The notes: generated by a model from the sequence alone, not told the origin. DNA of 64,000 bases from Streptosporangium subroseum (GCF_900188345.1 NZ_FZOD01000005.1:186001-250000), one strand, 5' to 3'; shown: positions 50,965-60,426, numbered from the stretch's first letter. Program-made: numbers and translations.

Positions 50965-51324
50965 GTGGACCCGGCAGCGATGGGCGGGCCGCCCCGGCCG
51001 CTGGACGAAGGAATCCAGGAGGTGCACACCTACGAGGTGCGCGTACCGACCGAGCTCCAGCTGAGCTACGTGCACGGCACCTGTGACACGACGTACGGCT
51101 CCCGCGTCCACGAGACGCCCGAAGCGGTGGTCGTGGACGTCGACGTCCGGGACGACGACGTGGAGATCTGCAATGCGATGGGGAAGATCGACCGGATCGG
51201 CGTCACGCTGCGCGAGCCCCTGGGCCGCCGGGTGGTGCTGGACTCCAGCAGCGGAGTGCCCCTGCTGCCGCAGAGCGACGTCCACCTGGTCGAGTTCCAG
51301 AACTACGACCCGCGCCACTCCTGA
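50965..51324 (+). CDS. hypothetical protein, 119 residues
   Basis: I do not recognise it. The product is acidic and beta-rich, with no signal or membrane segment: HTYEVRVPTELQLSYVHGTC, then VVVDVDVRDDDVEICNAMGK. The start is unclear; I chose the GTG at 50965 with GGCGGG upstream, and the ATG at 50980 is an alternative. It lies between the secreted hydrolase and the minus-strand subtilase. It could be a small binding or anti-sigma-like protein, but nothing in the sequence decides. Confidence 0.6.
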   Translation: MDPAAMGGPPRPLDEGIQEVHTYEVRVPTELQLSYVHGTCDTTYGSRVHETPEAVVVDVDVRDDDVEICNAMGKIDRIGVTLREPLGRRVVLDSSSGVPLLPQSDVHLVEFQNYDPRHS

Positions 51325-51417
51325 CCGGGGGTCTTCTCCCGAAGGTGTCCCCAGACCGTCGCGGTTGTTCCGTGAGCCGGCGTGTCTGTCGGCGAACGTC
51401 CCGGCGGCGACGCATGA

Positions 51418-51448
51418 GGCCCGCCCCGCCATGGAGGCGGGACGGGCC
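51418..51448 (-). terminator. hairpin terminator after the second subtilase gene
   Basis: GGCCCGCCCCGCC pairs with GGCGGGACGGGCC (one mismatch) around an ATGGA loop, 18 bp beyond the stop of the minus-strand gene. It can also serve the plus-strand hypothetical. Confidence 0.8.
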
Positions 51449-51465
51449 GGTGATGGTTCAGGCCG

Positions 51466-54400
51466 CTACGGGGTGGCCTTGTCGGGACGCTCGGAGATGC
51501 GGATGGAGCTGACGATGGTGTCGCCGACCCGCTCGGCGAACCGTACGTTGAGCTGGCCGTCGGTGACCTTCACCGTGTACTGCCGGTTGACGGCGGTGTA
51601 CGCGCCGGCCTCCAGAGCCAGGTCCAGCGCGGGAATCGCGAGCTGGCCCTCGACGATGACGTCGAAGACGCGCTGGCCCTCACGCTTGCCCCGGGTCTCG
51701 GCGAAGCCCAGCTCGACGGTGTAGGTGCCGTTGGGCACCTGGTCGAACCGGTACTCCAGCATCGACTCGCGGACACTCTTGAACAGTGCCTGCTCGGTGG
51801 TGCCCGCGACCGTCTTGCTCGCGGTGTTCGTCTTGGTGCCGGTGCCCACGTAGCCGTGGCCGCCCGCGCTGTACTTCCGGTCGGCGGTCCAGCGGTCACC
51901 GGCGGCGTCGACGACGTCCTTGGTGCCGCCCACCTCGACGGCGACCCGGTGCTTGGGCACCACGACCGTCACGATGATCTCGATCTGCGGGTTGCGGCCG
52001 CTCGCCGAACGCACCAGCAGCTTGCCGGTGCGGACGGTGCCCGGCTGGAGACCCGCGCTGGAGGCGGTGATCTTCAACGTCACCGACCTGCCCGAGCCGA
52101 GGTCGCCACCGGTGGGTGTCACACTCAGCCAGGTCTGGGCGGGATCGTTCACGACGGTGTAGGTCGTGGCGCCGCCGAGGTTGGACAGTTCGACCGTGCC
52201 GCTCCTGGTGGACGCGGCCGGCATCACCAGGGTCAGCTCGCCGACCGAGGCCGCCACCCGGCCGGTGGTCAGGGCGGTGTCCACCCGGACCGAGGCTCCG
52301 GCGACGACGGTGACGTCCTGGGTGAAGGTTCCGTAGTTCTCCTTGGAGACCTCGACCCTGTAGTCGCCCGCGAGGACCTGCCCGATGAACGTGCCGTTCT
52401 CCCCGGTGGTGAAGGTGGCCAGGTCGCCCACCTTCACCGTCGCGCCCGCCAGCGGCTTGCCGTCGTTGGCGTCGGTGACGGTGCCGGTCAGCAGTCCGTG
52501 CCGGCTCGCGGTGAAGGTCAGGCTCTGACCGTTCTTGAGCGCGGCGCTGTCGGAGGAGTACTGCAGCGCGTCGGTGCCGCCCGGGCTCTCGATGCCCACC
52601 GTGGTGCTCGTACCGGAGGCGCGTTCGCTGTCGATGCCGCGATAGCGGAACCCGATCGAGCCGTCCTCGCCGAGCAGGGCCGAGAACGAGATGCGCAGGC
52701 TGGAGTCGGAGTAGAACCGGGCGTTGCGCCATTCGATGACGAAGGTGCGCTTCGGCGCGGTCCCGAGGGTGGCGGTGTAGACCCCGGCCTGGTCGTCCAG
52801 CACCAGGTCTTCCCAGTAGGGGTAGATCGCCGCGTTGGGCGCGGCGGTGGAGGGCAGGGGTCCGTTGGCCGCCGAGGTGCTGCTGGCGGCGAAGTTCAGG
52901 AACCCGTTGCTGCTGATCCAGCCCGCGGTCTGGCTCGTGCCGTAGAAGGGGAAGGTGAACGGCAGCGTGATCGGCTGGGCCACGTCGTCGCCGGTGATCG
53001 GCTGCTTGTCGGTGCCCGCGACGTACGCCTCGGCGGCGCTGGTGCAGGTGTAGCCGAAGGTGTCGCTGCGGCGCGGCAGGTCGATGGCCTTGGTCAGGTC
53101 GCCGCTCACCGTGATCGGCACGGTGAGGCCGCCCGCGCATCGGGAGACCGGGGTGACCCTCAGCTCGTAGTCACCGTTGGGCAGCGTGAGCTGGTAGCGG
53201 CCCGCGGCGTCGGTGACCGTGCTGACCGGGGTGCCCACCGCGACGACGGCCGCGCCCGCCTCGGGTGCGCCCGCGGCGGTGACCGTTCCCGACACCGTGC
53301 CCGAGGGCTTCAGGGTCAGGGACACGTCCTCGGTGACCGTCTGGTCGACCACGACGGTGACCGTCGCGGTGGCGTCGTCGTATCCGAACTTCTTGACGGT
53401 GATCTGGTAGTCGCCGACCATCAGGCGCGGCAGCGTGTACGTCCCGTCCTGCGCGGTGGTGACCGTACGGCTCAGCGGCCCGGTGACGGTGAGGGTCGCC
53501 GCGGACACCGGCGAGCCGCCCGCGGTGACGGTGCCCTTCAGCGCGCCGAGATCCCCGACGGGAGCGGACTGGACCGCCGCGAACGCGTCGAGCCGGCCCT
53601 CGCCCCAGATGTTGTTGTCCGCCGCGGTGCCACCGCAGCGTGTGTCGTTGACGTCGATCGAGGTCTGGTCGAGGAGCTCCCTCGTGGCGGTGATGTCGCC
53701 CTGCAGGGCGGGAGAGGCCGACCACATCAGCGCCACGGTGGCCGCCATGTGGGGGGAGGCCATCGAGGTGCCGTTGAAGGAGTCGTAACCGCCGGGAATG
53801 GACGAGCGCACGTTGACGCCGGGCGCCGCGAGGTTGGGCTTGATCTCGCCGTTCTCACCGGAGCCGCGGGTGGAGAAGGTCGCGATCGTGTTGTTGATGT
53901 CGAAGGCGCCGGCGCTGTAGCTGGAGAGGTACTGCCCGGGGGAGCCGCTGGAGTTGCATCCCGCGCCCGTGACGTTGCCGTTGGCGAAGGCGGGGAAGAT
54001 TCCCGCCGCGACCCACGCCTCGACGGTCTCCTTGTACCAGGGGTCGAACCCGGCGCCGCCCCAGGAGTTGTTGACGATGTCCGGCGCCAGGTCGGGGCGC
54101 GGGTTCTGGCCGTTCAGGTCGGTGGGCGCGAGCACCCACTGCCCGGCGGCGAGCAGCGAGGCGTCGGAGCAGGTGTTGGACTCGCAGCCCTTGGCGGCGA
54201 TCCACTTCGCGCCGGGCGCGACGCCGATGGCGTTGGCGCCGCCGTCGTCGCCCACCATGGTGCCCATGGTGTGGGTGCCGTGGTCGTTGTTGTCACACGG
54301 CGCGGCGCTCGGGCACACCCCGGCCGGGTCGAACCAGTTGTAGTTGTGGTCGACGCTGCCGTCGGCCTTCTTACCGCGATACTGGGCGGCCAGCGCGGGG

Positions 54401-54981
54401 TGGTCGAACTGCACGCCGCTGTCGATGTTGGCCACGACGATGCCCTCACCGCGGGTGCCGAGCTCGTTCCAGACCTTCGGGGCGTTGACGCGGTCGATGT
54501 TCCACTCGATCGCGCTGATCTTCGCTTCCACCTTGCCCGGCAGCGGGTCGGGCAACTTGGTGACGCGGCTGGGATCGATTCGCTCCACCTCGGGCAGCTT
54601 CGCGATCTCCGCGGCCAGCTTGGCGTTCCCGGTCACCTGGACGGCGTTGGCGATCCAGAACGAGGTGAAGTCGACATGCTGGGCGGTGAGAAGTTTGCGC
54701 AGGCCCGCCTGTGAGGACGTGGCGAGCTCGGTCTTGGCCCGGAAGACCTGCTTGGCCTTCTCGGTCTTGGTCGTCGCCCTGCGGGCCGCGCTGAGGTCGG
54801 CGCCGTTCTTCAGACGTACCCAGAAGGTGGCCTTGTCGCCGTTGGCCAGCTCCGTCAGAACGGTCTGGTGGATTTTGTCGGGATCGGGCGCGGCCTGGGC
54901 GACGCCCTGGGGAAGCGCGAGCGCGAGGGCGGCGACGGTCCCGATCAGGGCCGCTCGCCAGTTCCGGAAGGTGTTGGACAC
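51466..54981 (-). CDS. secreted S8 serine protease with carboxypeptidase-regulatory-like repeats and a C-terminal malectin-like domain
   Basis: 1171 residues. A signal peptide ends near GVAQAAPDPD. An I9-like propeptide precedes the S8 domain with Asp187 in VANIDSGVQF, His234 in DHGTHTMGTM and Ser406 in FNGTSMASPH. Three carboxypeptidase-regulatory-like modules follow (LKGTVTAGGSPVSAATLTVT; then SGTVSGTVTAAGAPEAGAAV; later LLTGTVTDANDGKPLAGATV). An IgG-like fold precedes a C-terminal malectin-like domain (RWTADRKYSAGGHGYVGTGT, then NGTYTVELGFAETR), which in relatives binds glucans. It probably acts on extracellular protein attached to a carbohydrate matrix (inference). The start is the GTG at 54981 with GGAG 5 bp upstream. 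Confidence 0.92.
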   Translation of the reverse strand: MSNTFRNWRAALIGTVAALALALPQGVAQAAPDPDKIHQTVLTELANGDKATFWVRLKNGADLSAARRATTKTEKAKQVFRAKTELATSSQAGLRKLLTAQHVDFTSFWIANAVQVTGNAKLAAEIAKLPEVERIDPSRVTKLPDPLPGKVEAKISAIEWNIDRVNAPKVWNELGTRGEGIVVANIDSGVQFDHPALAAQYRGKKADGSVDHNYNWFDPAGVCPSAAPCDNNDHGTHTMGTMVGDDGGANAIGVAPGAKWIAAKGCESNTCSDASLLAAGQWVLAPTDLNGQNPRPDLAPDIVNNSWGGAGFDPWYKETVEAWVAAGIFPAFANGNVTGAGCNSSGSPGQYLSSYSAGAFDINNTIATFSTRGSGENGEIKPNLAAPGVNVRSSIPGGYDSFNGTSMASPHMAATVALMWSASPALQGDITATRELLDQTSIDVNDTRCGGTAADNNIWGEGRLDAFAAVQSAPVGDLGALKGTVTAGGSPVSAATLTVTGPLSRTVTTAQDGTYTLPRLMVGDYQITVKKFGYDDATATVTVVVDQTVTEDVSLTLKPSGTVSGTVTAAGAPEAGAAVVAVGTPVSTVTDAAGRYQLTLPNGDYELRVTPVSRCAGGLTVPITVSGDLTKAIDLPRRSDTFGYTCTSAAEAYVAGTDKQPITGDDVAQPITLPFTFPFYGTSQTAGWISSNGFLNFAASSTSAANGPLPSTAAPNAAIYPYWEDLVLDDQAGVYTATLGTAPKRTFVIEWRNARFYSDSSLRISFSALLGEDGSIGFRYRGIDSERASGTSTTVGIESPGGTDALQYSSDSAALKNGQSLTFTASRHGLLTGTVTDANDGKPLAGATVKVGDLATFTTGENGTFIGQVLAGDYRVEVSKENYGTFTQDVTVVAGASVRVDTALTTGRVAASVGELTLVMPAASTRSGTVELSNLGGATTYTVVNDPAQTWLSVTPTGGDLGSGRSVTLKITASSAGLQPGTVRTGKLLVRSASGRNPQIEIIVTVVVPKHRVAVEVGGTKDVVDAAGDRWTADRKYSAGGHGYVGTGTKTNTASKTVAGTTEQALFKSVRESMLEYRFDQVPNGTYTVELGFAETRGKREGQRVFDVIVEGQLAIPALDLALEAGAYTAVNRQYTVKVTDGQLNVRFAERVGDTIVSSIRISERPDKATP

Positions 54982-55379
54982 ACGATCTCCTTCACGCCGG
55001 GCGGGGGGTCCCGCCGGGGAAAGCGAAGTGGGATGCGCATGATCTTTGCAACCCACGTGGAGAATCGTGAATCGATCTTGTCAATTTTTCAAGCTTTTAG
55101 GCCGTTAAAGAATTATATTTCGCCAGAATTAACACATACGGGCTGCTCTCCAGGTGGGGGCGAGGCCCCGCGACGCCTCGAACGCGCACGGGTCAAGGGC
55201 GAACCTCCGCTTTCCGATGGGATACGACAAAACCTCTGTGCCGACCGGCGGCACGGGTGTGGCCGGTGGGCCCGGTATGTGCTGGTATCGAATCAGGGGC
55301 ACATCAGCGCCCGCCCAAGGGAGGCCGCGGAACGGTCGACCGACCCCACGACCTTGCCGCGCCCGGGAGGGACGTCATC
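54982..55379. promoter_or_regulatory. 398-bp divergent region upstream of the second subtilase
   Basis: An AT-rich block at 55065-55135 should contain the promoter of the minus-strand protease. The remainder toward the dehalogenase-like gene is GC-rich; the plus-strand gene has its own strong Shine-Dalgarno at 55366. No other gene is recognised. Confidence 0.45.
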
Positions 55380-56285
55380 GTGAGTATCCCTTTGCCTGCC
55401 TCGTTCGCCCATCGCGTGATCGACGCCGACGGCGTGCGGATCAACACCCACGTCTCCGGCGACGGCCCGCCGGTGCTGCTGCTGCACGGCTACCCGCAGA
55501 CCCATCTCATCTGGCACCACGTGGCGCCCGTGCTCGCCCGCAAGCACACCGTGGTCCTCACCGACCTCCGAGGTTACGGAGACAGCGGCAAACCTCCCTC
55601 CACGCCGGATCACAGCGCCTACTCCAAGCGGGCGATGGCCTACGACCAGCTGCTCGTCATGCGCGAACTCGGCTTCGACCGCTTCGCGGTGGTGGGTCAC
55701 GACCGCGGAGGCCGGGTCGGGCACCGCCTCGCCCTGGATCACCCGCGGGCGGTCACCGGGCTGGCGGTCCTGGACATCGTGCCCACCCGCCACGTGTTCC
55801 AGCACGCCGACGCCGCGTTCGGGCTCGGCTACTACCACTGGTTCTTCCTCGCCGCGGGCGGCGGCATCCCCGAGCACCTGATCGGCGGCGACCCGGAGTT
55901 CTGGGTCCGTTCCCGGATGCAGGCCCGCCACAACGGCGGAACCCCGTTCGACCCGGCGGCCCTGGACGAGTATGTCCGCTGTTTCTCCGATCCGGCGGCC
56001 ATCCACGCCTCCTGCGAGGACTACCGGGCCGCCGCGAGCATCGATCTGCGTCACGACGACGCCGACGCGGACGCGGGCTGGCGTGTGAGCTGCCCGGTCC
56101 TGGCCCTGTGGGGCGCCGACAGTTTTGTCGGCCGCACCTATGACGTCCTCGACGTCTGGCGCCGGTACGCGACCGACGTGCGCGGCCATGCGCTGCCCTG
56201 CGATCACTACGTGCCCGAGGAGGCGCCCGAGACGACGGCGAAACTCCTCGGCTCGTTCCTCTCCCGGGCCGCGGTGGCCCGGTAG
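55380..56285 (+). CDS. alpha/beta hydrolase, haloacetate dehalogenase-like
   Basis: 301 residues. It resembles fluoroacetate/haloacetate dehalogenases and epoxide hydrolases: nucleophile Asp108 in VVGHDRGGRVGHRLALDHP, the YYHWFFL segment that in dehalogenases lines the halide pocket, and catalytic His276 in ALPCDHYVPEEAPE. HGYPQTHLIWHHVAP forms the oxyanion region. Cytoplasmic. Substrate specificity between halide and epoxide cannot be settled by eye. The start is the GTG at 55380 with GGAGGG 8 bp upstream. Confidence 0.87.
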   Translation: MSIPLPASFAHRVIDADGVRINTHVSGDGPPVLLLHGYPQTHLIWHHVAPVLARKHTVVLTDLRGYGDSGKPPSTPDHSAYSKRAMAYDQLLVMRELGFDRFAVVGHDRGGRVGHRLALDHPRAVTGLAVLDIVPTRHVFQHADAAFGLGYYHWFFLAAGGGIPEHLIGGDPEFWVRSRMQARHNGGTPFDPAALDEYVRCFSDPAAIHASCEDYRAAASIDLRHDDADADAGWRVSCPVLALWGADSFVGRTYDVLDVWRRYATDVRGHALPCDHYVPEEAPETTAKLLGSFLSRAAVAR

Positions 56286-56370
56286 CGATCGGGCGCCGGA
56301 TCCCAGCCATGGCGGCGTGGCGGCGGCCGGGCGCCGGGTCCCGGCCGTGACATCCCGGTGGAGGTCACGT
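56286..56370 (+). repeat. short degenerate repeats after the dehalogenase gene
   Basis: CGGGCGCCGGATCCCAGCC (near 56290) and CGGGCGCCGGGTCCCGGCC (near 56328) are copies about 38 bp apart. A weaker third copy lies near 56370. The sequence beyond (56408-56482) is AT-rich, with repeated TTTTTACCCG and GTAAATGG blocks, between two convergent genes. Confidence 0.5.
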
Positions 56371-56530
56371 GCCGGATTCCGGGTACGGCGGCGCGAGAGC
56401 GGACGCGCTTTTACCCGCACGTCTCACCGTAAATGGATTTTTACCCGACACATGTAAATATCGCTGGTAAATGGGCAGATTGTTAAAGTCAGCGAGAGAA
56501 GCGGCGCCCCCTGCCCGAGGTGACCGAGCC

Positions 56531-57106
56531 CTATCGGATTCCGACGAACTCGCCCGGGATCGCGGCGCCGTCGAGGAGGAGATCGGCATGGGCGCGAGTG
56601 CCGTCGGCGGTGAACCACGCGTCCTCGGCGCGCATCCAGTCCCGCCAGCGCGGCGCGAGAGAGGCGCCGTCCCTGGCCAGGACGCGGGCCAGCCGGAGCT
56701 CCCTGGCAGCCTCCACCCAGACGGCGAAGGCGACGGGGGCGGTGCGACGGGCGGTGCTCACCCCTTCGAGGAGAAGGACCGGCGCGACGGGCACGTCCAC
56801 CCAGTCCTCGAACGTGCCGCGGACCCAGTCGTAGCGCTGGTAGCGTCCCGGTCCGCCGGTCGCCAGCGGGCCGAGCACCTGGTCCTCCACCCGTCCGAAC
56901 CACGCCGCCGGAGGCTCGTCCCACGGCACGGGGAAGTCGTCGCTGTGGATCACCTGAGCGCCCAGTTCCCGCGCCAGCCGTCCGGCGAAGGTGGTCTTGC
57001 CCGATCCGGCGGGGCCGTCCACCGCGACGACCCGGGTGGGCCCGCACGACGGCGGCAGCTTTCTGATCTTTCCGGCCAGTTCCGTGAAGGAGATCGCGAC
57101 TGCCAT
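56531..57106 (-). CDS. uridine kinase-like P-loop nucleoside kinase
   Basis: 191 residues. Walker A VVAVDGPAGSGKTTFAGRLA lies near residues 26-45, followed by IHSDDFPVPWDEPPAAW, VLLLEGVSTARR and a lid region rich in Arg (WVEAARELRLARVLARDGAS). It matches the uridine kinase/AAA-like family widespread in actinomycetes; the physiological substrate is not proven. The start is the ATG at 57106 with GGGAAA close upstream. It is divergent from the CoA-transferase gene. Confidence 0.87.
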   Translation of the reverse strand: MAVAISFTELAGKIRKLPPSCGPTRVVAVDGPAGSGKTTFAGRLARELGAQVIHSDDFPVPWDEPPAAWFGRVEDQVLGPLATGGPGRYQRYDWVRGTFEDWVDVPVAPVLLLEGVSTARRTAPVAFAVWVEAARELRLARVLARDGASLAPRWRDWMRAEDAWFTADGTRAHADLLLDGAAIPGEFVGIR

Positions 57107-57282
57107 TTTCCCATGATTCCATCCGTCGCCTACCCTATTGATCCTCCGCGTGAGGAATCGACTATTTTCTCCACATCTGGATGTCGTGCCGGGTGGTCAC
57201 CTGGCAAGGTGACCGGTGGGGAGGGGAATGCCTTTCCGGACCCGGTTCGACTAGGCTCGGCCACCACCACTGGAGGTTGATC

Positions 57283-58437
57283 TTGCAGGGAGCCCTCGGC
57301 GACATCGTCGTTCTCGACCTTTCGCGCGCGCTCGCGGGACCGCACGCCGCGCAGATGCTCGGCGATCTGGGGGCCCGTGTGATCAAGGTGGAGCATCCCG
57401 GAGGGGGCGACGAGTCACGGGGCTGGGGGCCGTTCGTGGGCCCCGACGGCGACCTGTCCACATACTTCATGGCCGCCAACCGCAACAAGCAGTCGATCAC
57501 CGTCGACCTCAAGGCCGCCGAGGGCAAGGCCCTGATCGAACGGCTGGTACGGCAGAGCGACGTGCTGATCGAGAACTTCCGCACCGGCGTCCTGGACCGA
57601 CTGGGCTTCACCGTCGAGCGGCTGCACGAGCTCAACCCGCGCCTGGTCATCCTGTCGATCACCGGCTTCGGCCACGACGGTCCCGAGGGCGGCAGGCCCG
57701 GTTACGACCAGATCGCCCAGGGCGAGGGGGGCCTGATGAGCCTCACTGGCCCGTCCCCCGACGAGCCGTACCGGGTGGGCGCCTCGATCGCGGATCTGCT
57801 CGGCGGGATCCACGGGGCGTACGGCGTGGTCGCCGCGCTCTACGAGCGCGAGCGGACCGGGCTGGGCAAGGTCGTGCGGACCTCGCTGCTGGCCGCGGTG
57901 GCCGGCGTGCACTCCTACCACGGCACGGCCTGGACGGTCGGCGGCCAGGTGCCCGGGGCGGGAGGCAACCACCACGCCTCCATCGCCCCCTACGGCGCGT
58001 TTCACTGCGACGGCGGCATGATCCAGATCGCCGCGGCGAATGACGTGCAGTGGCGAAAGGTCGCCGCCCTGCTGGACATTGATCCCAATGTGGCGAAATA
58101 TGCGACAAATAGGGAAAGATTTGCTCATCGGGATGAGTTGATCGCGGACATGGAGCGGGCGCTCACCAAGCACGACCGCGGACACTGGCTGACCGCGCTC
58201 GGCGAGGCCGGTGTGCCCGCGGGGGCCATCAGGTCCATCGACGAGGTGTACGCCTGGGACCAGGCCCGCTCCCAGGGACTGGTCATCGAGGTGGACCACC
58301 CCGTGCTCGGCCCCATCGAGCTGCCGGGGCCGCCGCTCCGCTTCGACGGCGCCCCTCCCATGCGCCACCGGGTCCCGCCCGCACTCGGTGAGCACAACGA
58401 CGAGGTGCTCGCCTGGCTGGAGGATCGTGAGGGATGA
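57283..58437 (+). CDS. CaiB/BaiF-type (class III) CoA transferase
   Basis: 384 residues. It transfers CoA between carboxylic acids. Family signs are GDIVVLDLSRALAGPHAAQM at the start, HPGGGDESRGWGP, NRNKQSITVDLK, and the catalytic Asp142 in RPGYDQIAQGEGG. The start is the TTG at 57283, 6 bp after GGAGG; a TTG at 57277 is closer to the site and less likely. A strangely AT-rich block lies at 58075-58145 within the gene. It overlaps the carboxyltransferase gene by 4 bp, so the two products are probably made together. Confidence 0.92.
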   Translation: MQGALGDIVVLDLSRALAGPHAAQMLGDLGARVIKVEHPGGGDESRGWGPFVGPDGDLSTYFMAANRNKQSITVDLKAAEGKALIERLVRQSDVLIENFRTGVLDRLGFTVERLHELNPRLVILSITGFGHDGPEGGRPGYDQIAQGEGGLMSLTGPSPDEPYRVGASIADLLGGIHGAYGVVAALYERERTGLGKVVRTSLLAAVAGVHSYHGTAWTVGGQVPGAGGNHHASIAPYGAFHCDGGMIQIAAANDVQWRKVAALLDIDPNVAKYATNRERFAHRDELIADMERALTKHDRGHWLTALGEAGVPAGAIRSIDEVYAWDQARSQGLVIEVDHPVLGPIELPGPPLRFDGAPPMRHRVPPALGEHNDEVLAWLEDREG

Positions 58438-59930
58438 GCCTCACCCGGCCTGACGCGCGCACACTGATCGACACCTTTCTCGACCCCGGGACCTGGCGGT
58501 CGTGGGACGAGACGCCCATCGACCCGGCCGAGCCGGGCTCCGGCTACGCGGAAGAGCTCGCGGCGGTCCGGGCCAAGACCGGATACGACGAAGCGGTGGT
58601 CTCCGGTGAGGGCCTGCTCGACGGGCGCCGGGTCGCGATCGTCGCCTGCGAGTTCTCCTTCCTGGCCGGTTCGATCGGGGTGGCCGCCGCGGAGCGGCTC
58701 ACCTCGGCGATCGAGCGGGCCACCGCCGAGCGGCTCCCGCTGCTGGCCGCCCCGGCCTCCGGCGGCACCCGGATGCAGGAGGGCGCGGTGGCCTTCGCCC
58801 AGATGGTGAAGATCACCGTCGCGGTGTCCAACCATCGCGCCGCGGGCCTGCCGTACGTCGTCTATCTGCGCCATCCCACCACCGGCGGCGTCTTCGCCTC
58901 CTGGGGCTCGCTCGGGCACGTCACCGCGGCCGAGCCGGAGGCGCTGATCGGCTTCCTCGGGCCGAGGGTGTTCGAGTCGCTGCACGGCTACCCGTTCCCC
59001 AGCGGGGTGCAGGTCTCCGAGAACCTCTTCGCCCGCGGCCTGGTCGACGCGGTCGTGTCGGCCGAGGACGCCCGGAGGATCGCGATCCGGGCGCTCGCCG
59101 TACTGTGCGCTCCCCGCACGGGGCTGGAGGCCGGGCCCGAGCCGGACGAGCACGTCCAGCCGATCCAGGCCTGGGACGCGATCAGCCGCTCCCGCCGGGA
59201 CGACCGTCCGGGCATGCGGGCGCTGCTCAAGCTCGGCGCGTCCGACGTCACGCCGCTCAGCGGCACCGGGGAGGGGGAGAACGACCCCGGGATGCTTCTC
59301 GCCCTGGCCAGGTTCGGCGAGGTTCCGGCCGTTGTGCTCGGCCAGGACCGGCGGCGCCAGCGGATCGTCGCCCCGGTCGGCCCCGCGGGGCTCCGGGTCG
59401 CCAGGAGAGGCATGCGCCTGGCCTCCGAGCTGAACCTGCCGCTGGTCACCGTGATCGACACAGCCGGGGCCGCGGCGTCCAAGGTCGCGGAGGAGAGCGG
59501 GCTCGCCGCCGAGATCGCCCGCTCCCTGGCCGACCTGGTGATGCTCGACGCCCCGACCGTCTGCCTGCTGCTGGGCGAGGGCGCGGGCGGCGCGGCGCTC
59601 GCGCTGCTCCCGGCCGACCGGGTGCTCTGCGCCCAGCACGGCTGGCTGTCGCCGCTCTCCCCGGAGGGGGCCTCGGCGCTGCTGTACCGGAGCGTCGACT
59701 TCGCCCCGGAGATCGCCGCGGCCCAGCGGGTGAAATCCACCGACCTGCGGCGGGACGGCGTCGTGGACCGGATCATCCCGGAGCTCCCCGACGCCGCCTA
59801 CGAACCCGAGGCCTTCTGCCGCAGGATCTCCCGGGCTCTGGAGTACGAGATCGCCGGGCTGCTCGACCAGCCCCCCGCCGACCGCCTCGCCGCCAGGCTC
59901 TCCCGCTACCGTCGGCTCGGGATGGCCTGA
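58434..59930 (+). CDS. acyl-CoA carboxyltransferase, AccD3-like (beta and alpha halves in one chain)
   Basis: 498 residues with two crotonase-like carboxyltransferase halves. The N-terminal half has APASGGTRMQEGAVAFAQMV and RHPTTGGVFASWGSLGHVT; the C-terminal half has LPLVTVIDTAGAAASKVAEE and LGEGAGGAALALLPADRVLC. No zinc-finger CxxC motif precedes them, unlike bacterial AccD. It resembles the mycobacterial AccD3 group. No biotin carboxylase or biotin carrier is encoded nearby, so it would have to borrow one. The ATG overlaps the CoA-transferase stop (ATGA). Confidence 0.88.
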   Translation: MSLTRPDARTLIDTFLDPGTWRSWDETPIDPAEPGSGYAEELAAVRAKTGYDEAVVSGEGLLDGRRVAIVACEFSFLAGSIGVAAAERLTSAIERATAERLPLLAAPASGGTRMQEGAVAFAQMVKITVAVSNHRAAGLPYVVYLRHPTTGGVFASWGSLGHVTAAEPEALIGFLGPRVFESLHGYPFPSGVQVSENLFARGLVDAVVSAEDARRIAIRALAVLCAPRTGLEAGPEPDEHVQPIQAWDAISRSRRDDRPGMRALLKLGASDVTPLSGTGEGENDPGMLLALARFGEVPAVVLGQDRRRQRIVAPVGPAGLRVARRGMRLASELNLPLVTVIDTAGAAASKVAEESGLAAEIARSLADLVMLDAPTVCLLLGEGAGGAALALLPADRVLCAQHGWLSPLSPEGASALLYRSVDFAPEIAAAQRVKSTDLRRDGVVDRIIPELPDAAYEPEAFCRRISRALEYEIAGLLDQPPADRLAARLSRYRRLGMA

Positions 59931-59994
59931 GAAGGCACCGGTGGCGGGCGCCTGGACGGGGCCGCGGGCTGGCGGGCCCCGCCGGTGGACGACG

Positions 59995-60426
59995 CTACGG
60001 CTCCGAGCCCGCCGGGGCGAGCGGGACGGGGAGTCGTTCGATCCGGATGGAGAAGACCTCGTCGCGGGGGACGACGACCTCGTAGGCTCCGTGGTCGACC
60101 ATCCAGTAACCTAGGGCCTCGGCCTTCAGCCCGCTGTGCCCGGTGTAGGCGATGTGCAGGCTCTCCTCGCCGTTCTCCTCCGAGACGTCGAGGATCAGGC
60201 ACGGCTCACCGCCGAACGCGCCGACCGTGCGGACCAGCACGAGCCAGTCGAGGTCCTCGCGGGCCACCACCGCCCGCCAGTAGCCGGAGGCCGCCTCGAA
60301 GCCCTTGTGGGCCTCCTCGTTGAACAGCACGACCTCGGCGCTGCCGGGCCCGAGGGCCGCGGCGTAGGTCTGGCCCTCGTAGTGGGCGGCGAAACCCGAG
60401 GCCACCGGCTCGATCTCGGGGCTCAT
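59995..60426 (-). CDS. hypothetical protein, 143 residues, second of an overlapping pair
   Basis: I do not recognise the family. It is soluble and acidic: FAAHYEGQTYAAALGPGSAE, then EDLDWLVLVRTVGAFGGEPC, then LHIAYTGHSGLKAEALGYWM. Its start overlaps the stop of the preceding gene (ATGA at 60423-60426), so both are likely translated together in a fixed ratio. Confidence 0.75.
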   Translation of the reverse strand: MSPEIEPVASGFAAHYEGQTYAAALGPGSAEVVLFNEEAHKGFEAASGYWRAVVAREDLDWLVLVRTVGAFGGEPCLILDVSEENGEESLHIAYTGHSGLKAEALGYWMVDHGAYEVVVPRDEVFSIRIERLPVPLAPAGSEP

